DNA of 64,000 nt. It comes from Anodontia alba. Its lineage: Eukaryota; Mollusca; Bivalvia; Lucinida; Lucinidae. The notes below the pieces were generated by a model, which saw only the letters and a program-made list of their open reading frames with translations, ran no database searches and was not told the DNA's origin. The position numbers were made by a program, and so were the translations under genes. Positions 52,711-63,604 of the stretch are shown one piece after another. The number at the start of each line of letters is the position of its first letter. Position 1 is the first letter of the stretch. The stretch covers positions 134,684,112 to 134,748,111 of the forward strand of contig OZ024823.1 of NCBI GenBank assembly GCA_964016985.1, written 5' to 3'.

Positions 52711-53079
52711 TTCAACCCCAAGAAGTTTTTCTTCTGATCGTTCCAAGCCGTTTCTCTTTTTGCAGTTCTTCTTTGTTTGTGTGTCTGTGATTTCACATGT
52801 GACGTTTGTTTGTCATTATCTGTTCCTCATCTCTCCTTCTTTTGGTGCCTCGGGAGAACTGTGTTTTGTGATATGGCATGTCCTGAATATCTTCACATAT
52901 GTTTTATTTATTAACAAACTCAGCTTTTGGTGTGATTTTCGGTACATAAACTTTCACTGTGGGCCGAGGCTGCGGCCTTTCTTGGCTACCTCTATACTCC
53001 ACACATGTGAATACCATCTATACACATCATTAATAACTGAAACAAATATATAAGTTCCCCATTTAGAATATATACTTAC
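52711..53079 (+). mobile_element. nidogen intron with diverged family E SINE-like repeat
   Basis: gttccaagccgtttctcttt, tgcagttcttctttgtttgt, gttcctcatctctccttctt, ttggtgcctcgggagaactg and gtgttttgtgatatggc (52738-52885), similar to 60235-60420. Ends unresolved. Confidence 0.6.
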
Positions 53080-53237
53080 CAGCATCTCCCCAGCAAATTT
53101 GTTGAGTAGCATAATCAATAGTAAGACCATTTGGTAGTCCCAAATCTGTTTCAACAAAAATTTTTCGTTCAGTACCATCCATATTGGCCTTTTCAATAGT
53201 TGGGTTGTCCCTGTGCCAGTCAGTCCAGTACATAATG
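53080..53237 (-). CDS. NID: nidogen exon: YWTD propeller blade
   Basis: The acceptor is attactttttgcag and the donor GATGCTG-GTAAGT; entry in phase 2, exit in phase 1. It encodes IMYWTDWHRDNPTIEKA, then NMDGTERKIFVETDLG, LPNGLTIDYATQQICWGDA. Almost collinear with vertebrate nidogen (YWTDWNRDAPKIE, DLGLPNGLT, CWVDAG). Confidence 0.97.
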
Positions 53238-54192
53238 CTGCAAAAAGTAATGTTAATCAACAGAAGTTCCTAAATCGTCTACAAGTACACTATGGTTTAC
53301 TATCTAAAGTGCCAATACTTCTGACAGTTTGCAGTGTTATAATTAGGACTATTAGAATTAAGGAGTATCAATTGTAATACCGTGAGGTAATTCTGTAAAA
53401 TTTCTTTTTGAATCCCATTTGGAAATGGGTTTACTCTAAACCGATGGAATCTGCTCCCTTACGAAGCAATGTTTCATTCTAAAGAAGGAACATTTTTTCA
53501 AAGGAAACTTTGTGCACAGGGTAATTATAGGAACTCACAAACAGTTACATCCCTTGTAAAATGGCAGAACATCTATCAACTATATCCAGCCCCTCTAATT
53601 CAAGAATAATACAAACAAGGTTCTAGTATTCATAAAGCAATTAGCATACTGGGAAATACCTACTGTAGACAACAATTTGAATATTTCTTATGTTTTCTAT
53701 AAAGTGAGATACGTTTTAGTCTGTTCGTTCATTCTTCACAAGGGCATTCCTTTTAGATTCTATATAACATTTCAAGTGATGTGTCTCCACAGTAAACAAG
53801 TCACATGAAATATGTAGCCATAAGTTTCTGGGGGATGGGGTGATTGCAAACTAAGCAAAGCATCGCTCATTTCTGTCTGTTGTATTTGCCTAGAGAATAC
53901 GAAACGTTAAACTATGTAACGATATATGAACTTTATCTGAGTGTTAAAAATACTGATGTTCTGTAAAGCCTTGTTTCTGTTTTACATTTGACTTCTTTTA
54001 TAGATAAAGTTTGCATGACATGATTTTAATGAGCCTTCTGTTGGGGATATTTCTGAAAACGGTAAACTTAATACAACCTAATAAAATAAATGCTTAAAAT
54101 GATGAAGAGTATAAAGTAATATATTGACCAACCCATGCCCGAAGTTGACATGAGTGCTCAAGAGACTAATAATGATAACAGTTTCTACTCAC
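53238..54192. other. nidogen intron; diverged fold-back at 53400-53512
   Basis: tttactctaaaccgatggaa, tctgctcccttacg, tttcattctaaagaaggaac: a worn relative of the hairpin at 44482. Nothing else recognised. Confidence 0.5.
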
Positions 54193-54364
54193 CCTCTTTG
54201 TGGATCCACCACTATTGCCCTTGGATTAACAAGATCATCGCTGATTAGGGTTTTTCTGTATGTACCATTGATTGTTGTGACAGCTATTATATCGAGCTCA
54301 GAATCTGTGATGTACATATTTCTAGCTAGCCAGTCTATAGCAAGACCTTCAGGAGACTTAAAAC
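54193..54364 (-). CDS. NID: nidogen exon: propeller blade
   Basis: The acceptor is attatccctccag and the donor AAAGAGG-GTGAGT; entry in phase 1, exit in phase 2. It encodes GFKSPEGLAIDWLARNMYI, then TDSELDIIAVTTINGTYRK, TLISDDLVNPRAIVVDPQ. Nidogens have SPEGIAVD...DLVNPRGIV here. The YWTD box is YITD. Confidence 0.95.
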
Positions 54365-55083
54365 CTGGAGGGATAATCAAAAGAAAATTAGAATATAAAG
54401 CAGTACCAATCATTTAACACCACTGCAATGTCAATGTAGGTCGCTTACATCTTTTTGTTTTGAATAGCCATTTGGCCACTTTGTGGGAAAGTAACTGTCC
54501 GTTTGGCTTTCTGCTAGTGATGTTTCCATTAGGGTCCAGTTATTTCGGGTTTGTGTTTCTTTCCCTTCGATGTCTCTGGTGGGAGGTGTGGGATAATTGT
54601 ATCGATTCCTGATCATTGCTTTCCTTTCTACTTTGCTGTACTAGCGTATACAGAGACCCTTGATGGAAGTTTTGATTTTATTTTAACATTAAAGAACCTG
54701 GTCAGTTTGTTTAATTTTTGCCTGCACAATATTTTAACTTTACAGAAACTGGAAATGAACAATGAAGATCTTGACCGCTAGAGATATTATTGCATGCGAC
54801 TATTAAAATAGCAATATGATAAACAAAATGAAGAACAAGCTTTTTTGTCATATATGAACAGCAAAATCCTGGATCAGCCTATGCACAAACGTAGACTGAT
54901 CCGTACCATTTCTGTTAATGACTACATTCTACAGAATGGATATTGTAAGAAGTCAATCAAGGTCTCGACCGGACTATGCAAATGGACAGGATGATTTTGG
55001 CATCCATTGCCTCATTTTGTACTTATATTCAAACGTTAAGCTTTCAGTATCAGAACAAAAGCAATGTATAAAGGTGAACCTAC
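54365..55083. other. nidogen intron; diverged family E repeat near 54540-54640
   Basis: gtttctttcccttcgatgtc then tctggtgggaggtgtgggat resembles family E. A small hairpin, ctggatcagcctatgcacaa / cgtagactgatccgtac, is at 54869-54907. Confidence 0.5.
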
Positions 55084-55206
55084 CTCTGGTAACAACTTCT
55101 TTGTCATATCCTTCTAATGAAGCCCTGGAGATCTTTCCACCAGAAACATCAGTCCAGTAGAAAAGCTGGTCATGACAATCTGCCGCCACTGCCACAGCAA
55201 GTTCCT
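55084..55206 (-). CDS. NID: nidogen exon: first propeller blade
   Basis: The acceptor is tttattatcgcag and the donor ACCAGAG-GTAGGT; phase 1 to phase 1, 41 codons. It encodes ELAVAVAADCHDQLFYWTD, then VSGGKISRASLEGYDKEV, VTR. Matches the first YWTD blade of nidogen (AFDCVDKMVYWTD...IGRASL). In this gene it follows EGF exon 59250-59369 in compatible phase, with no thyroglobulin-type exon needed between. Confidence 0.95.
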
Positions 55207-55269
55207 CTGCGATAATAAAATGTCTATTTAATGTTATCTGCTTAACTAAACTGCCTTAGAACACAAGAA

Positions 55270-55740
55270 ACATTGTCACTCACAGCAATTTCAGAGTTAT
55301 CACTCATAGCAACATCAGTAAAATCTCAGCACTTTCGGAGTTACCATTTACAACACGTTCAGAGTTATCATTCACATCAATTTCAGAAATATCACTCAAA
55401 GCAAGTTCAGAGTTATCACTCATAAAAAGTTTAGTTATATCACAGCAAGTTCAGAGTTATCACTTACAACATGTTAGGAGTTATCATTCACATCATTTTC
55501 ACCGCTATCACTCGTGGAAATTTCAAAGGTATCACTCACAGCGAGATGAAAGTTATCACTCACAACAATAACATAGTATCACTCACAGCAATGTCAAACT
55601 AATCACTCACGGCAATATCAGATGTATCACTCATTACGATATCAAAGTCATCACTCATGACAAAGACATCAATATCAGTGTTATCACTCACAGTAACTTA
55701 AGAGTTATCACATGTCAATTTCACAGGTATCATTCAAAGC
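55270..55740. repeat. ~30-bp diverged minisatellite in a nidogen intron
   Basis: Repeated ttcagagttatcactcacag and agcaa with variants (tcattcacatcaatttcaga, atcactcaaagcaagttcag). About 15 units. Confidence 0.8.
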
Positions 55741-56700
55741 TAGTTTGTTCTCATGACTCTGTTGATATGTTGAAATCCTTGAGGGAAGCTTTGAGGGTGT
55801 CTTTTTATCGCTTCTTCTGACCACCATGGGAGCATTTGCCCATTTCTAATTCTCCATAGAGGATTTTCTTTGGCAAACGTTCCTCAGGCATCCTGGTAAC
55901 ATAGCCTGTCCATCCTAACTGTGCCAGTTTCAGAAGAATATATACACTCTGCATCCCTGCCCTTTTCAGGACTACGTCTGGAATCCTGTCTTGCCACTTA
56001 ATCTTTAAAAGTTTTCTAAAGCAGCTTGTATGGAAGTGGTTCAGTCTTTTGGCATGCATACAAAAGTGTTGGCAGCACCACAGCTTTGTAGACTTTCAGC
56101 TTTGTGTCAAGCCCGATTCCACTTCGATCCCAAACACTACAACGTAGTCGGCCAAATGCTGCACTAACTTTGGCAATCCTGGCATCGACTTCATCATCAA
56201 TGTGCACGACTCTTGACAATGTGCGTCCAAGGTAGGTGAACATGTCTACCACTTGCAGTCGTTGACCTTTCACTGTAATGGTGGGCTCCTTGTAAGGCTT
56301 GTCCGGTGCTGGCTGATGAACTACCTCGGTATTTTTTATGCTGATTGTGAGGTCATAGCAGTCACAGGAGTCAGATATTTGACCTACACCTTTTTACATC
56401 TTCTCTTCTGTTGGAGCACCCTTTGCCATGTCAACAGCAAAAAGGAACTCGTCTAGCACCTCTATCTGCACCTTGGATTTGGCTTGCAAACTTCTTAGGT
56501 TGAAAAGCTTCCCATCAAAGCGATACCTAATAGGTATACCATTGTCACCATCCTGGAAAGCAGCTGTGAGCATGGCTGAGAAATCATGCTGAACAGAGTT
56601 GGCAGGAAGTAACGGGTTTATGTAGGCTAATAAACATACATGCTCATCATCATCATCGGATTTTTGATTAACGTACAGGTACAGGGGCAACATCCACATC
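55741..56700 (-). pseudogene. decayed LINE reverse transcriptase C-terminus (RTE-like), minus strand
   Basis: Several frames together give the familiar order: RYRFDGKLFNLRSLQAKSK and LDEFLFAVDMA (degenerate FADD box) near 56530-56415; then VVDMFTYLGRTLSRVVHID, ARIAKVSAAFGRLRCSVW and LKVYKAVVLPTLLYAC near 56250-56075; then HTSCFRKLLKIKWQDRIPD, LKLAQLGWTGYVTRMPEER. Stops and frameshifts separate them. Common in fish and molluscs; inactive. Confidence 0.8.
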
Positions 56701-57245
56701 AGCGTGCCCCTTTCCTGGTAGCTGGCTTGCTGCACGCATGACAGATCTCACAACAGATCTCCAGGTATGTCTATCGTGAGGATCGATAGCCAAGAGCTTC
56801 CACTCTCTGCGATTCCTTTCTGTCAGCTGCTTCCATGTCATTTTGGGTCTCCAAGGCCCATGTTTTCCATCAACCTGTATGTCACAGGCTCACAGGCTGT
56901 CTTGACTGCACCATTGGAACGTTTCATATGTGCATACAAGCGGAGCCTTCTCTCCTTCAGAAGGAGGTCCAGATCCTTAATGCCAAGCCCCGCAAGAAGC
57001 ACACTGGACCTGATGGTGACAATGTCTTGCGCTTGACATTGCAGATCTGTGCGACCATTGCCCTGTCACTCCACTGCAGACGTTCGAATTTTGGCTTTTT
57101 CAATGGCCAAGTCTCTGTGGCACTGAGCATTGCGCTCCACACACAAGAGCTGTACACGCAACCACGTGTCTTGAAAGAGAGGTGTTGGGAAGAGAGAACT
57201 GGTAGCAGCTCCTTGAACTTTTTCCAGGCCGTTTTCACACATGTT
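56701..57245 (-). pseudogene. second LINE reverse transcriptase C-terminal fragment, minus strand
   Basis: Frame from 57238: AWKKFKELLPVLSSQHLS, then TRGCVYSSCVWSAMLSATE, TWPLKKPKFERLQWSDRAM, VAQICNVK; beyond about 56960 it is shifted (RSNGAVKTA-like). A different element from 55741-56700, lying head to tail with it, which suggests either nested insertion or joint capture. Confidence 0.75.
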
Positions 57246-57519
57246 GTGGTATTCTACACAATAAGCCCTTTATGCATAGTGGATTATTCCATCTTGGAAG
57301 TTGGAGTTATCCGCCTTGTACATAATGTCATGTTTTACAACAGTGCAATTTTCAGTGTAGTTAGTTCACAGAACACACCCTACCAATGAAACCAGGCGGA
57401 TGAGCAAACAAACCAAGACAGACAGTATACTAGCCACAAAACGAAGTAAAGCAAAGCACAAGCTCCCTCTTCCAACCAAGGTGATCACAATGTTGTTGTT
57501 TTTTTTTTATAAATAGTAC

Positions 57520-58610
57520 ACAATAGAATGCAGCTATAACCTGGGACATATAGACCTCGAGCACCATTCGAATCCTTTTTACTTCCTCTACGTGGGACTT
57601 TATGAATGGTGAAACAAACAAATGCGGCTTTTACTTGGGACATATAGAACTCTAGCTCCATTCGAATCCATTTCATTTCCTCTATGTAGGACTTTATGCA
57701 TGGTGTAATAAACAAATGCAGCTATAACCTGGAATGTGTAGAACTAGAGCACCATTAAAATCCATTACATATCCCCTATGAAGGACTTAAGGCATGGTGT
57801 AACAAACAAATTTTGGTCACCTTCAACAGCTGCCCATTTTGCTTTCTGTTTTACTAGTTGTGATTGAGAGTGGCGTCGGGACCCAAGGTGAAGTTGGCTA
57901 GCTGTAAAAGTGCTTTAAACCCCCCGGTGGTTTGCTCTACCGACCGTTCTAAGGCGGTGATCCCGATGTTGGCCTTACTCTTTGTTGCTTTGTGGTTTAT
58001 TCTACGAGGCAATTTGTTGTATGTCTTTCCTTGTGTCATTTTGTTCTTGTGTTTTTCAGTCCTTTTAGTATTGCGATTACCTCGCTTGGGGAAGAGAGAG
58101 CTAATCTTAGTGCTTTTCGTACGTTTGTTCGGTTTGTGCTTGTTTAGATTTGTCGGTTTCCTCTTCCTCTTGGTGTCTGGGAAGGGCTGCGGTTTGTGAT
58201 TGTGGTATCCCTGGACTTTTCTCTTACCTTTTTTGCGTGTTCTTTGTTTCCAAAGGCAACCTTTTAGAATTTAATTTTATGCATGGTGTAACAAACAAAT
58301 GCAACTATTACCTGGTACACACAGAACTTGGTCACCATTCGAATCCATTATGTGTTCCATATGTGGGACTTTATGCATAGTGTAACAAACAAATGCAAAC
58401 TAGGGGGATAAAACTCGAGCACCGTTCGAATCCATTTTATTTCCTCTATGAGGTACTTTATCAATGGTGAAACAAACAATTGCGGTTATTACCTGGGACA
58501 TATAGAACTCGAGCACCATTCGAATCCATTTCATTTCCTCTATGTGGGACTTTATGAATAGTGTAACCACGTGTGAACAATAAGTAATTCATCTCATCTC
58601 TGACACCTGT
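57520..58610. repeat. ~95-bp diverged tandem array, interrupted by a family E element
   Basis: Units carry tgggacatatagaactcgag, caccattcgaatccatttca, tttcctctatgtgggacttt and atgcatggtgtaacaaacaa. Three to four units precede the insertion at about 57830 and four follow it at 58265. A poly-T run is at 57496-57508. Confidence 0.82.
57830..58262 (+). mobile_element. family E SINE-like repeat, longest copy, with open frame
   Basis: Starts in agtggcgtcgggacccaagg, then gctagctgtaaaagtgcttt, ggtttgctctaccgaccgtt, ctaaggcggtgatcccgatg, followed by the region nearly identical to the inverse of 41516-41768. It interrupts the ~95-bp array. The open frame at 57864-58199 has a Leu/Phe-rich second half; the same frame survives in the other copy. 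I treat it as a retroposon with a conserved core, not a protein gene. Confidence 0.65.
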
Positions 58611-59249
58611 AACAAACACAAGACGTTTCAATAAGGCATAAAGGAGCGTCGACTATGCATAAATACGTACAATAGTTAGGATCATTGAAATTCTAACCAA
58701 GGAATAAAGTGATTTCGAACTTTCGAACAATATGATATTTCAACATGGTTTTAAAGTACCTTCTGTTTTCAGCTACTTATAGTTTTAATAATCGACATTG
58801 TTCTTACATAGTTACAGGATGCATAATGCTTCAAGATGGTCAATTTGCGTTCGTCTCAAAGTAATTAAAACCGTAATCTATATTTCTATTTGTTTATGTT
58901 AAGTTAAGTATCTGTTCATATATCGTCCAACAAATACAAGTCAGTTTATATTTTGCATTGTTACTTTGTCTAAACGACAATATTATAGGTAGAAAATATT
59001 ATCTTGAGCTATCTACAATCTAGCAATTGTTGCTAGTAACATTTAATCTCTACCATGACGTGTTAGCAGTGGTTAAGAAATTAATCAAATATCTCCCAAA
59101 AATGTGATAAAAATCAAAGTTCTTGTTCTAACACTACTTTATCCAATACTCCTAGTTTGACGACGATGGCATTCACAGAACAGAGTCAGTAAATATCATT
59201 TATTACAAAAAGTAGGATTTGTGAAATAAACATTCAAAAATATACATAC
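58611..59249. other. nidogen intron, no feature
   Basis: AT-rich; no repeat, thyroglobulin-type exon or other coding frame recognised. Confidence 0.5.
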
Positions 59250-59369
59250 GTGTGCATGAAGTACCATCTCCTCTATAACCCTGGTTACATACACAGACGA
59301 ACGTATCAACATTTAGCACACATTCAGCATTGGGATCACACAACCTTGAATCTCTTCGGCAGTCAATAC
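59250..59369 (-). CDS. NID: nidogen exon: EGF-like module 5
   Basis: The acceptor is gtgtgtattatttag and the donor TGCACAC-GTATGT; phase 1 to phase 1, 40 codons. It encodes IDCRRDSRLCDPNAEC, then VLNVDTFVCVCNQGYRGD, GTSCT. Six cysteines in EGF spacing with the CNxGYxGDGxxC ending typical of nidogen and related matrix EGFs. Confidence 0.95.
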
Positions 59370-60726
59370 CTAAATAATACACACCTGACGTTAGTAACAG
59401 TACACAGAGCATTTTATTGCATATTAAATTGTTATCGACATTTGTACGCATACAGTAAATGTATCTAAAAGGCATTCCAAGGTGGGTTCTCGGATGCAGG
59501 TTTCTTTATTCCTATTTCACTTACTGCAAATAACCTTGTTTTATTCCTATGCAGATAATCTTGGTTATTGAAAATAACCTTGTTTTATCATCGTTTGTTC
59601 TACGAACCTTCTTCAGTGACTGGGAGAGGCTGTGGTTCGCTGGTATCGCATTTCCTGGTTAACTTCATTTATATTTTATTTAATGGTCTTGTCATAAGTT
59701 TAGTGGCTGTTCGTAATTTCTTTTCGATTTAGAATCTGTTTGCATAATTAGTTTTGATTAATTATTGAGGTTTAATCTGACCAATTAATGAGGTTTATTT
59801 GTTCATCATCTCTCCTTCTTTTGTTGTCTCGACAGATCTGTGCGTCGTGATTGTGGATTTCCCGGGTATTTTCTCTAATATTTTTCTGCAATACATTAAA
59901 TATCCCATTTTCTGCTTTTTTAGGCATATGAATCTGGGTAGTCCTCCGAAGGTACAGTTTGCTTTGCCCATTAAATATAAAAATTAATTTCCAGATTGTT
60001 TGCAAAATAATAAACAATGACTGAGACATTGTAATGATCAAACTATTATATGTTTCTCCGAACATTCAAATGAAATCTACTTTATAATTGACGTGGACCT
60101 GAGTGTATCAGTTCCTGAGTTACTTTTCAGGTCCGTTTTGTTGCAAAAAAAAGTTTTTGACCCACGCTCCAAAGATAGCACAATAACATCAGGGTAACAG
60201 AAAACTTGAGGTGCATAAAAATTATGGGCGAGGTTTTCCTGCTGGCCGTTCCAAGGCGGTTCCTCTGTTCAAGTTCTTCTTTGTTTGGGCGGGTGTTGTT
60301 TCAATGTGGCGTTTATTTTTTCATTATATGTATTTCATCTCTCTTTCTTTTGGTGCCTCGGGAATCTGAGCTTCGTGAATGTGGCATATCTTGGGTGTTT
60401 TCACTTACATTTGTGAAGTCAACTTTGCTGCGCTTTACAGATATGTGTACCATATTGTACGGCCTAAAACCTATAGACAAAGTTTAGCTATCAAACACAA
60501 TCCTGAGATCAACGTAAAACCAAAATTGAATTATACAGCTAAAACAAGAAAATTGCTAGATATTTGCACGAAAGTAGTGATCTGGGTATAATAACAACAG
60601 CTAGAGTTATCATGCAATAGGAATAGAAACAGAAGCGTTGTATAATAGGAAAGTAATTGCTACTTTGAGGTTCTAAGAAAAAAAGGTGCATTTTATTGAA
60701 AAAGTCTGCTACAAATAACAGCTAAC
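59370..60726. other. nidogen intron with two diverged family E repeats
   Basis: 59575-59960 has ctgggagaggctgtggttcg, catctctccttcttttgttg and cgtgattgtggatttcccgg. 60235-60420 has gccgttccaaggcggttcct, tcatctctctttcttttggt, gcctcgggaatctgagcttc and tgaatgtggcatatc. Both are plus-oriented like 57830-58262. Confidence 0.6.
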
Positions 60727-60855
60727 CTCTGGGTCTGCACACCATCCCGTCTCCCTCATAACCTCTGCTACACCGACACCTGTAGTCACGATTTTCGGGA
60801 TCATACACACATTCTCCAAACTGTGAGCAGTTATCAACCTGATTGCATGGTACAA
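60727..60855 (-). CDS. NID: nidogen exon: EGF-like module 4
   Basis: The acceptor is tttcaatattacag and the donor CCCAGAG-GTTAGC; phase 1 to phase 1, 43 codons. It encodes VPCNQVDNCSQFGECVY, then DPENRDYRCRCSRGYEGD, GMVCRP. A complete EGF module in one exon. Confidence 0.95.
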
Positions 60856-61741
60856 CTGTAATATTGAAAATCATACATTTTTATATTCATTGCACCTCTT
60901 CTAAACTGTCTCAGAAAACATACTACACTGTTTCGCTCAATGCCACACTTGCTGTATTAAATATCTTGTTTAAGCCTAGCAGATACACTTGCATGGGGTG
61001 GGGGTGGGCGGGCAAGCAACTGACAAAACTGTTTTCCTCCCTTCTGAATAGAAGTCTACTCTAAAGGGAAACATGATGCTGTCGTTAGAGGCAAATTCTT
61101 TCCTTAAAGGGTACACCGCTTTTCAGACGAGATTTGATGCGCAGAAAAGCAAACAGGGACACAGAAACGTTGTCAGCCTTTAAAACAAAATGGCAGAATA
61201 TCTACCAAGTGTATCAAGTCCCCTTTAGAATTTGAATATATGTACAAGCAGCGCGGTACTGATTCCAAATACTTACCCTAGTTGAGAATTAGAATACGTA
61301 TACGTATAGTGCATAACTGATTTAGACCTTTTTTTAGCTGAAACGAATACAAAGTGGCAAAACCTTTCCAGTGCCACTGGAGCCAAAAAACCCTATCGTT
61401 TACGCCAAATACCCTGAAGGTAATAAGTCGACAAATATGTTCAGCTTGAGCAAGGACTTTGGTATCCATTATATAATTCCTACGCAATCAAACGAATTGT
61501 GCATTCAAAAAAGTAGTACAAAATGCATAGAATTCTCTGGCTATGCCAATTCCTCATATGCAATGTGGTTCTGTATAGTTTGTAATGGAAGCGAAAAATA
61601 ATATACCAAGGTAACAGTGAACATTTTTGTTTCGAGCGAACTATATATGCAAACATACGTTGGCACGCAAAAACAAGGAAAATATTTATCTATATACTCC
61701 ACTTGTCTGGAGCTTCGATATATCTAAAGAGTTCTTGATAC
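60856..61741. other. nidogen intron; diverged fold-back at 61037-61130
   Basis: tctactctaaagggaaacat, gaggcaaattctttccttaa: relative of the hairpin at 44482. A G-rich patch ggggtgggggtgggcgggc lies at 60996-61014. No exon seen. Confidence 0.5.
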
Positions 61742-61894
61742 CTCTTCGTATACAAACAGTTCCATCGCCTTCAAATCCAGGGTTGCACCTACACATATAG
61801 CGACTAGTATCCCGGGGGTCGGGGACGCACTCGGCATTGACGTCACAGTTGTTGAGAACATTACATCCCTCTGGCTCACACCTCCTGCCGTCCC
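61742..61894 (-). CDS. NID: nidogen exon: end of EGF module 2 and EGF module 3
   Basis: The acceptor is catctgtcttccag and the donor CGAAGAG-GTATCA; phase 1 to phase 1, 51 codons. It starts DGRRCEPEGCNVLNNC, so the last cysteine of module 2 lies here, then DVNAECVPDPRDTSRYMC and RCNPGFEGDGTVC. The intron splits module 2 between its GYRG and DGRRC. Confidence 0.95.
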
Positions 61895-62795
61895 CTGGAA
61901 GACAGATGTAACATACAGTTATAGTCCGTATTCTGAGACTAAAGACAAGTGTGAATAATGACGTTAAACAGACAGGCCTTATGTAGACATGCAGCCTTAT
62001 CTGAACAGGCAAGTTTGTTAAAATTACGGTCTGCAAATACACAGTATGTAATTTGCGTAGAAACTTACTAGAAAAAGTGACCAGTGGGTCACGTATACCC
62101 CCGGTCGATGCCAATCCATCAACAGACCTTGATAATATAATGTCTTGATTTTGACACAGATGTCCACTAACGCTACGGAAGGATAAACGGGCATATGTAC
62201 ATACTTCCTTGTTACCACATGACATTTGCAAGACGAAAAACCCAATAGTTTTAAACTTCTGTTTGTATGGCACGTTTGTAATGAATATATTGAAAGAAAA
62301 AGTAAAACAAAGAATTCAGTGCAGAAAACCGAAAACAATGCAAACTTTGCATTATATTTACATACATATACCAGTACCAAAATAATTGGTTTAAATGATG
62401 TTTTATTGTTAAAATCTGATACACAACATCTGGAGATTCAGGAAAGGAGCGTTAGCAAAACACAGCAGTACAGAACTGATACAGATATATGACCCACAAA
62501 GTGAAAATTCGTACTTTCTCACGTGTGCGTCCAACGAAGACTCAAAGCAGCCTGGGCATCTGTGCAGTCTGATCAGTCTTCGTTGTCCGCATGAAGAATC
62601 TTTGTATCATTGGCTATCCAAAATGTGGCCAGTGAACAGTCTGATCAGATTGCGTGAATTCACATGTCAGAAAGTACGATTTCTGATGTTGCGACACATA
62701 TGTACTACTTCATACTGTACAAAAGAACTATAGCAATTGTCCCGGGAGCCAAGTATGACCCCGGCCGGTGCCATCTCAAAACCTTGTGCCTGTTT
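61895..62795. other. nidogen intron; hairpin at 62528-62595
   Basis: aacgaagactcaaagcagcc, tgggcatctgtgcag, tctgatcagtcttcgttgtc form a fold-back related to 45838-45907. Open frames at 61686-62380 extend from the exon into intron and are not real. Confidence 0.5.
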
Positions 62796-63094
62796 TGTTT
62801 CTGCTGAGGTTGTACGACCCAGTCAACATATTGGGGTCATGCCGAGCGCGGTCAGTTTACCTAACCATACTTTTACTGGACATACTTAGCCCTCTAAGCA
62901 TTAAAACAGTATTGTGCACATCCTTTCGCCAGAAATTGACATCTGCCCTTCTTGAATCAGGAGAGGGGAGAGAATGACCGTAGAAAATATTTCATGTTGA
63001 ATCTCCACGAAAGACTATTGCCGACGGGACGGGGACCGAACCCGCAACCTCCTATTCACCAGTCAGACGCGCATCCAACTCAATAAACGAGGCT
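62796..63094 (-). mobile_element. tRNA-derived SINE, minus orientation, older copy
   Basis: Collinear with 19362-19666: gctgaggttgtacgacccag, tcatgccgagcgcggtcagt, gaatgaccgtagaaaatatt and gcgcatccaactcaataaac. Possible flanking duplication ccttgtgcctg (62782-62792) and ccttatgcgtg (63095-63105), 9 of 11 identical, so older than the copy at 19362. Confidence 0.8.
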
Positions 63095-63512
63095 CCTTAT
63101 GCGTGATCATCAATTTTAAACTTACGTAGAATTTTACGTCTATGACCTTAATCTCAAGTCACTAGGGGTGGGGTGTATTTGAAGGGTGGGTGGAGGAAGA
63201 GGGTGGGGTAGGAGACTGGGATATACAACTATGAAATATCTGGATCAGTATGCAACATCAACACAAGTGTGAACTGAATCGATTCAAGGGTTGAGGAGGT
63301 ATGATCTTTTAGAAACATTAGTATAAAGCTTTAACCGGAGTCTCAACAGACGGACGGACAGGCGATCTGAATGGCATGCAGACGGACAGACCAATGGACG
63401 AAAGGCATAACGAAAACTTTATGGTACATCATATAATTTCTATGCCGGGGGTATAAATGTATCAATAGTGGTGTATGCTGATGCGCATCACTTTAGATTT
63501 GCTATAATTCAC

Positions 63513-63515
<3 letters not shown>
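63095..63515. other. nidogen intron, G-rich and acggac-rich stretch
   Basis: ggtgggtggaggaagagggt near 63187 and gacggacggacaggcgatct near 63350, the latter like the right edge of the repeats at 18680 and 52620. No frame. Confidence 0.55.
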
Positions 63516-63559
<44 letters not shown>

Positions 63560-63560
63560 C
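63516..63560. repeat. (GA)n microsatellite in nidogen intron
   Basis: About 22 GA units with one interruption, 45 bp downstream (minus direction) of the donor of exon 63605-63823. Confidence 0.95.
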
Positions 63561-63604
63561 ATTGGAGCGAGAGATTTCCAATACAAAATGATACGATCTA
63601 ATAC

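Noticed and set aside
57864..58199. 111-codon hydrophobic frame, membrane-protein-like
   Set aside because: It sits in a dispersed repeat (family E) with worn copies lacking the frame; no start or splice evidence.
61686..62380. 195- and 118-codon minus-strand frames
   Set aside because: Only 61742-61894 is coding (nidogen EGF); the rest runs past the splice acceptor into intron.
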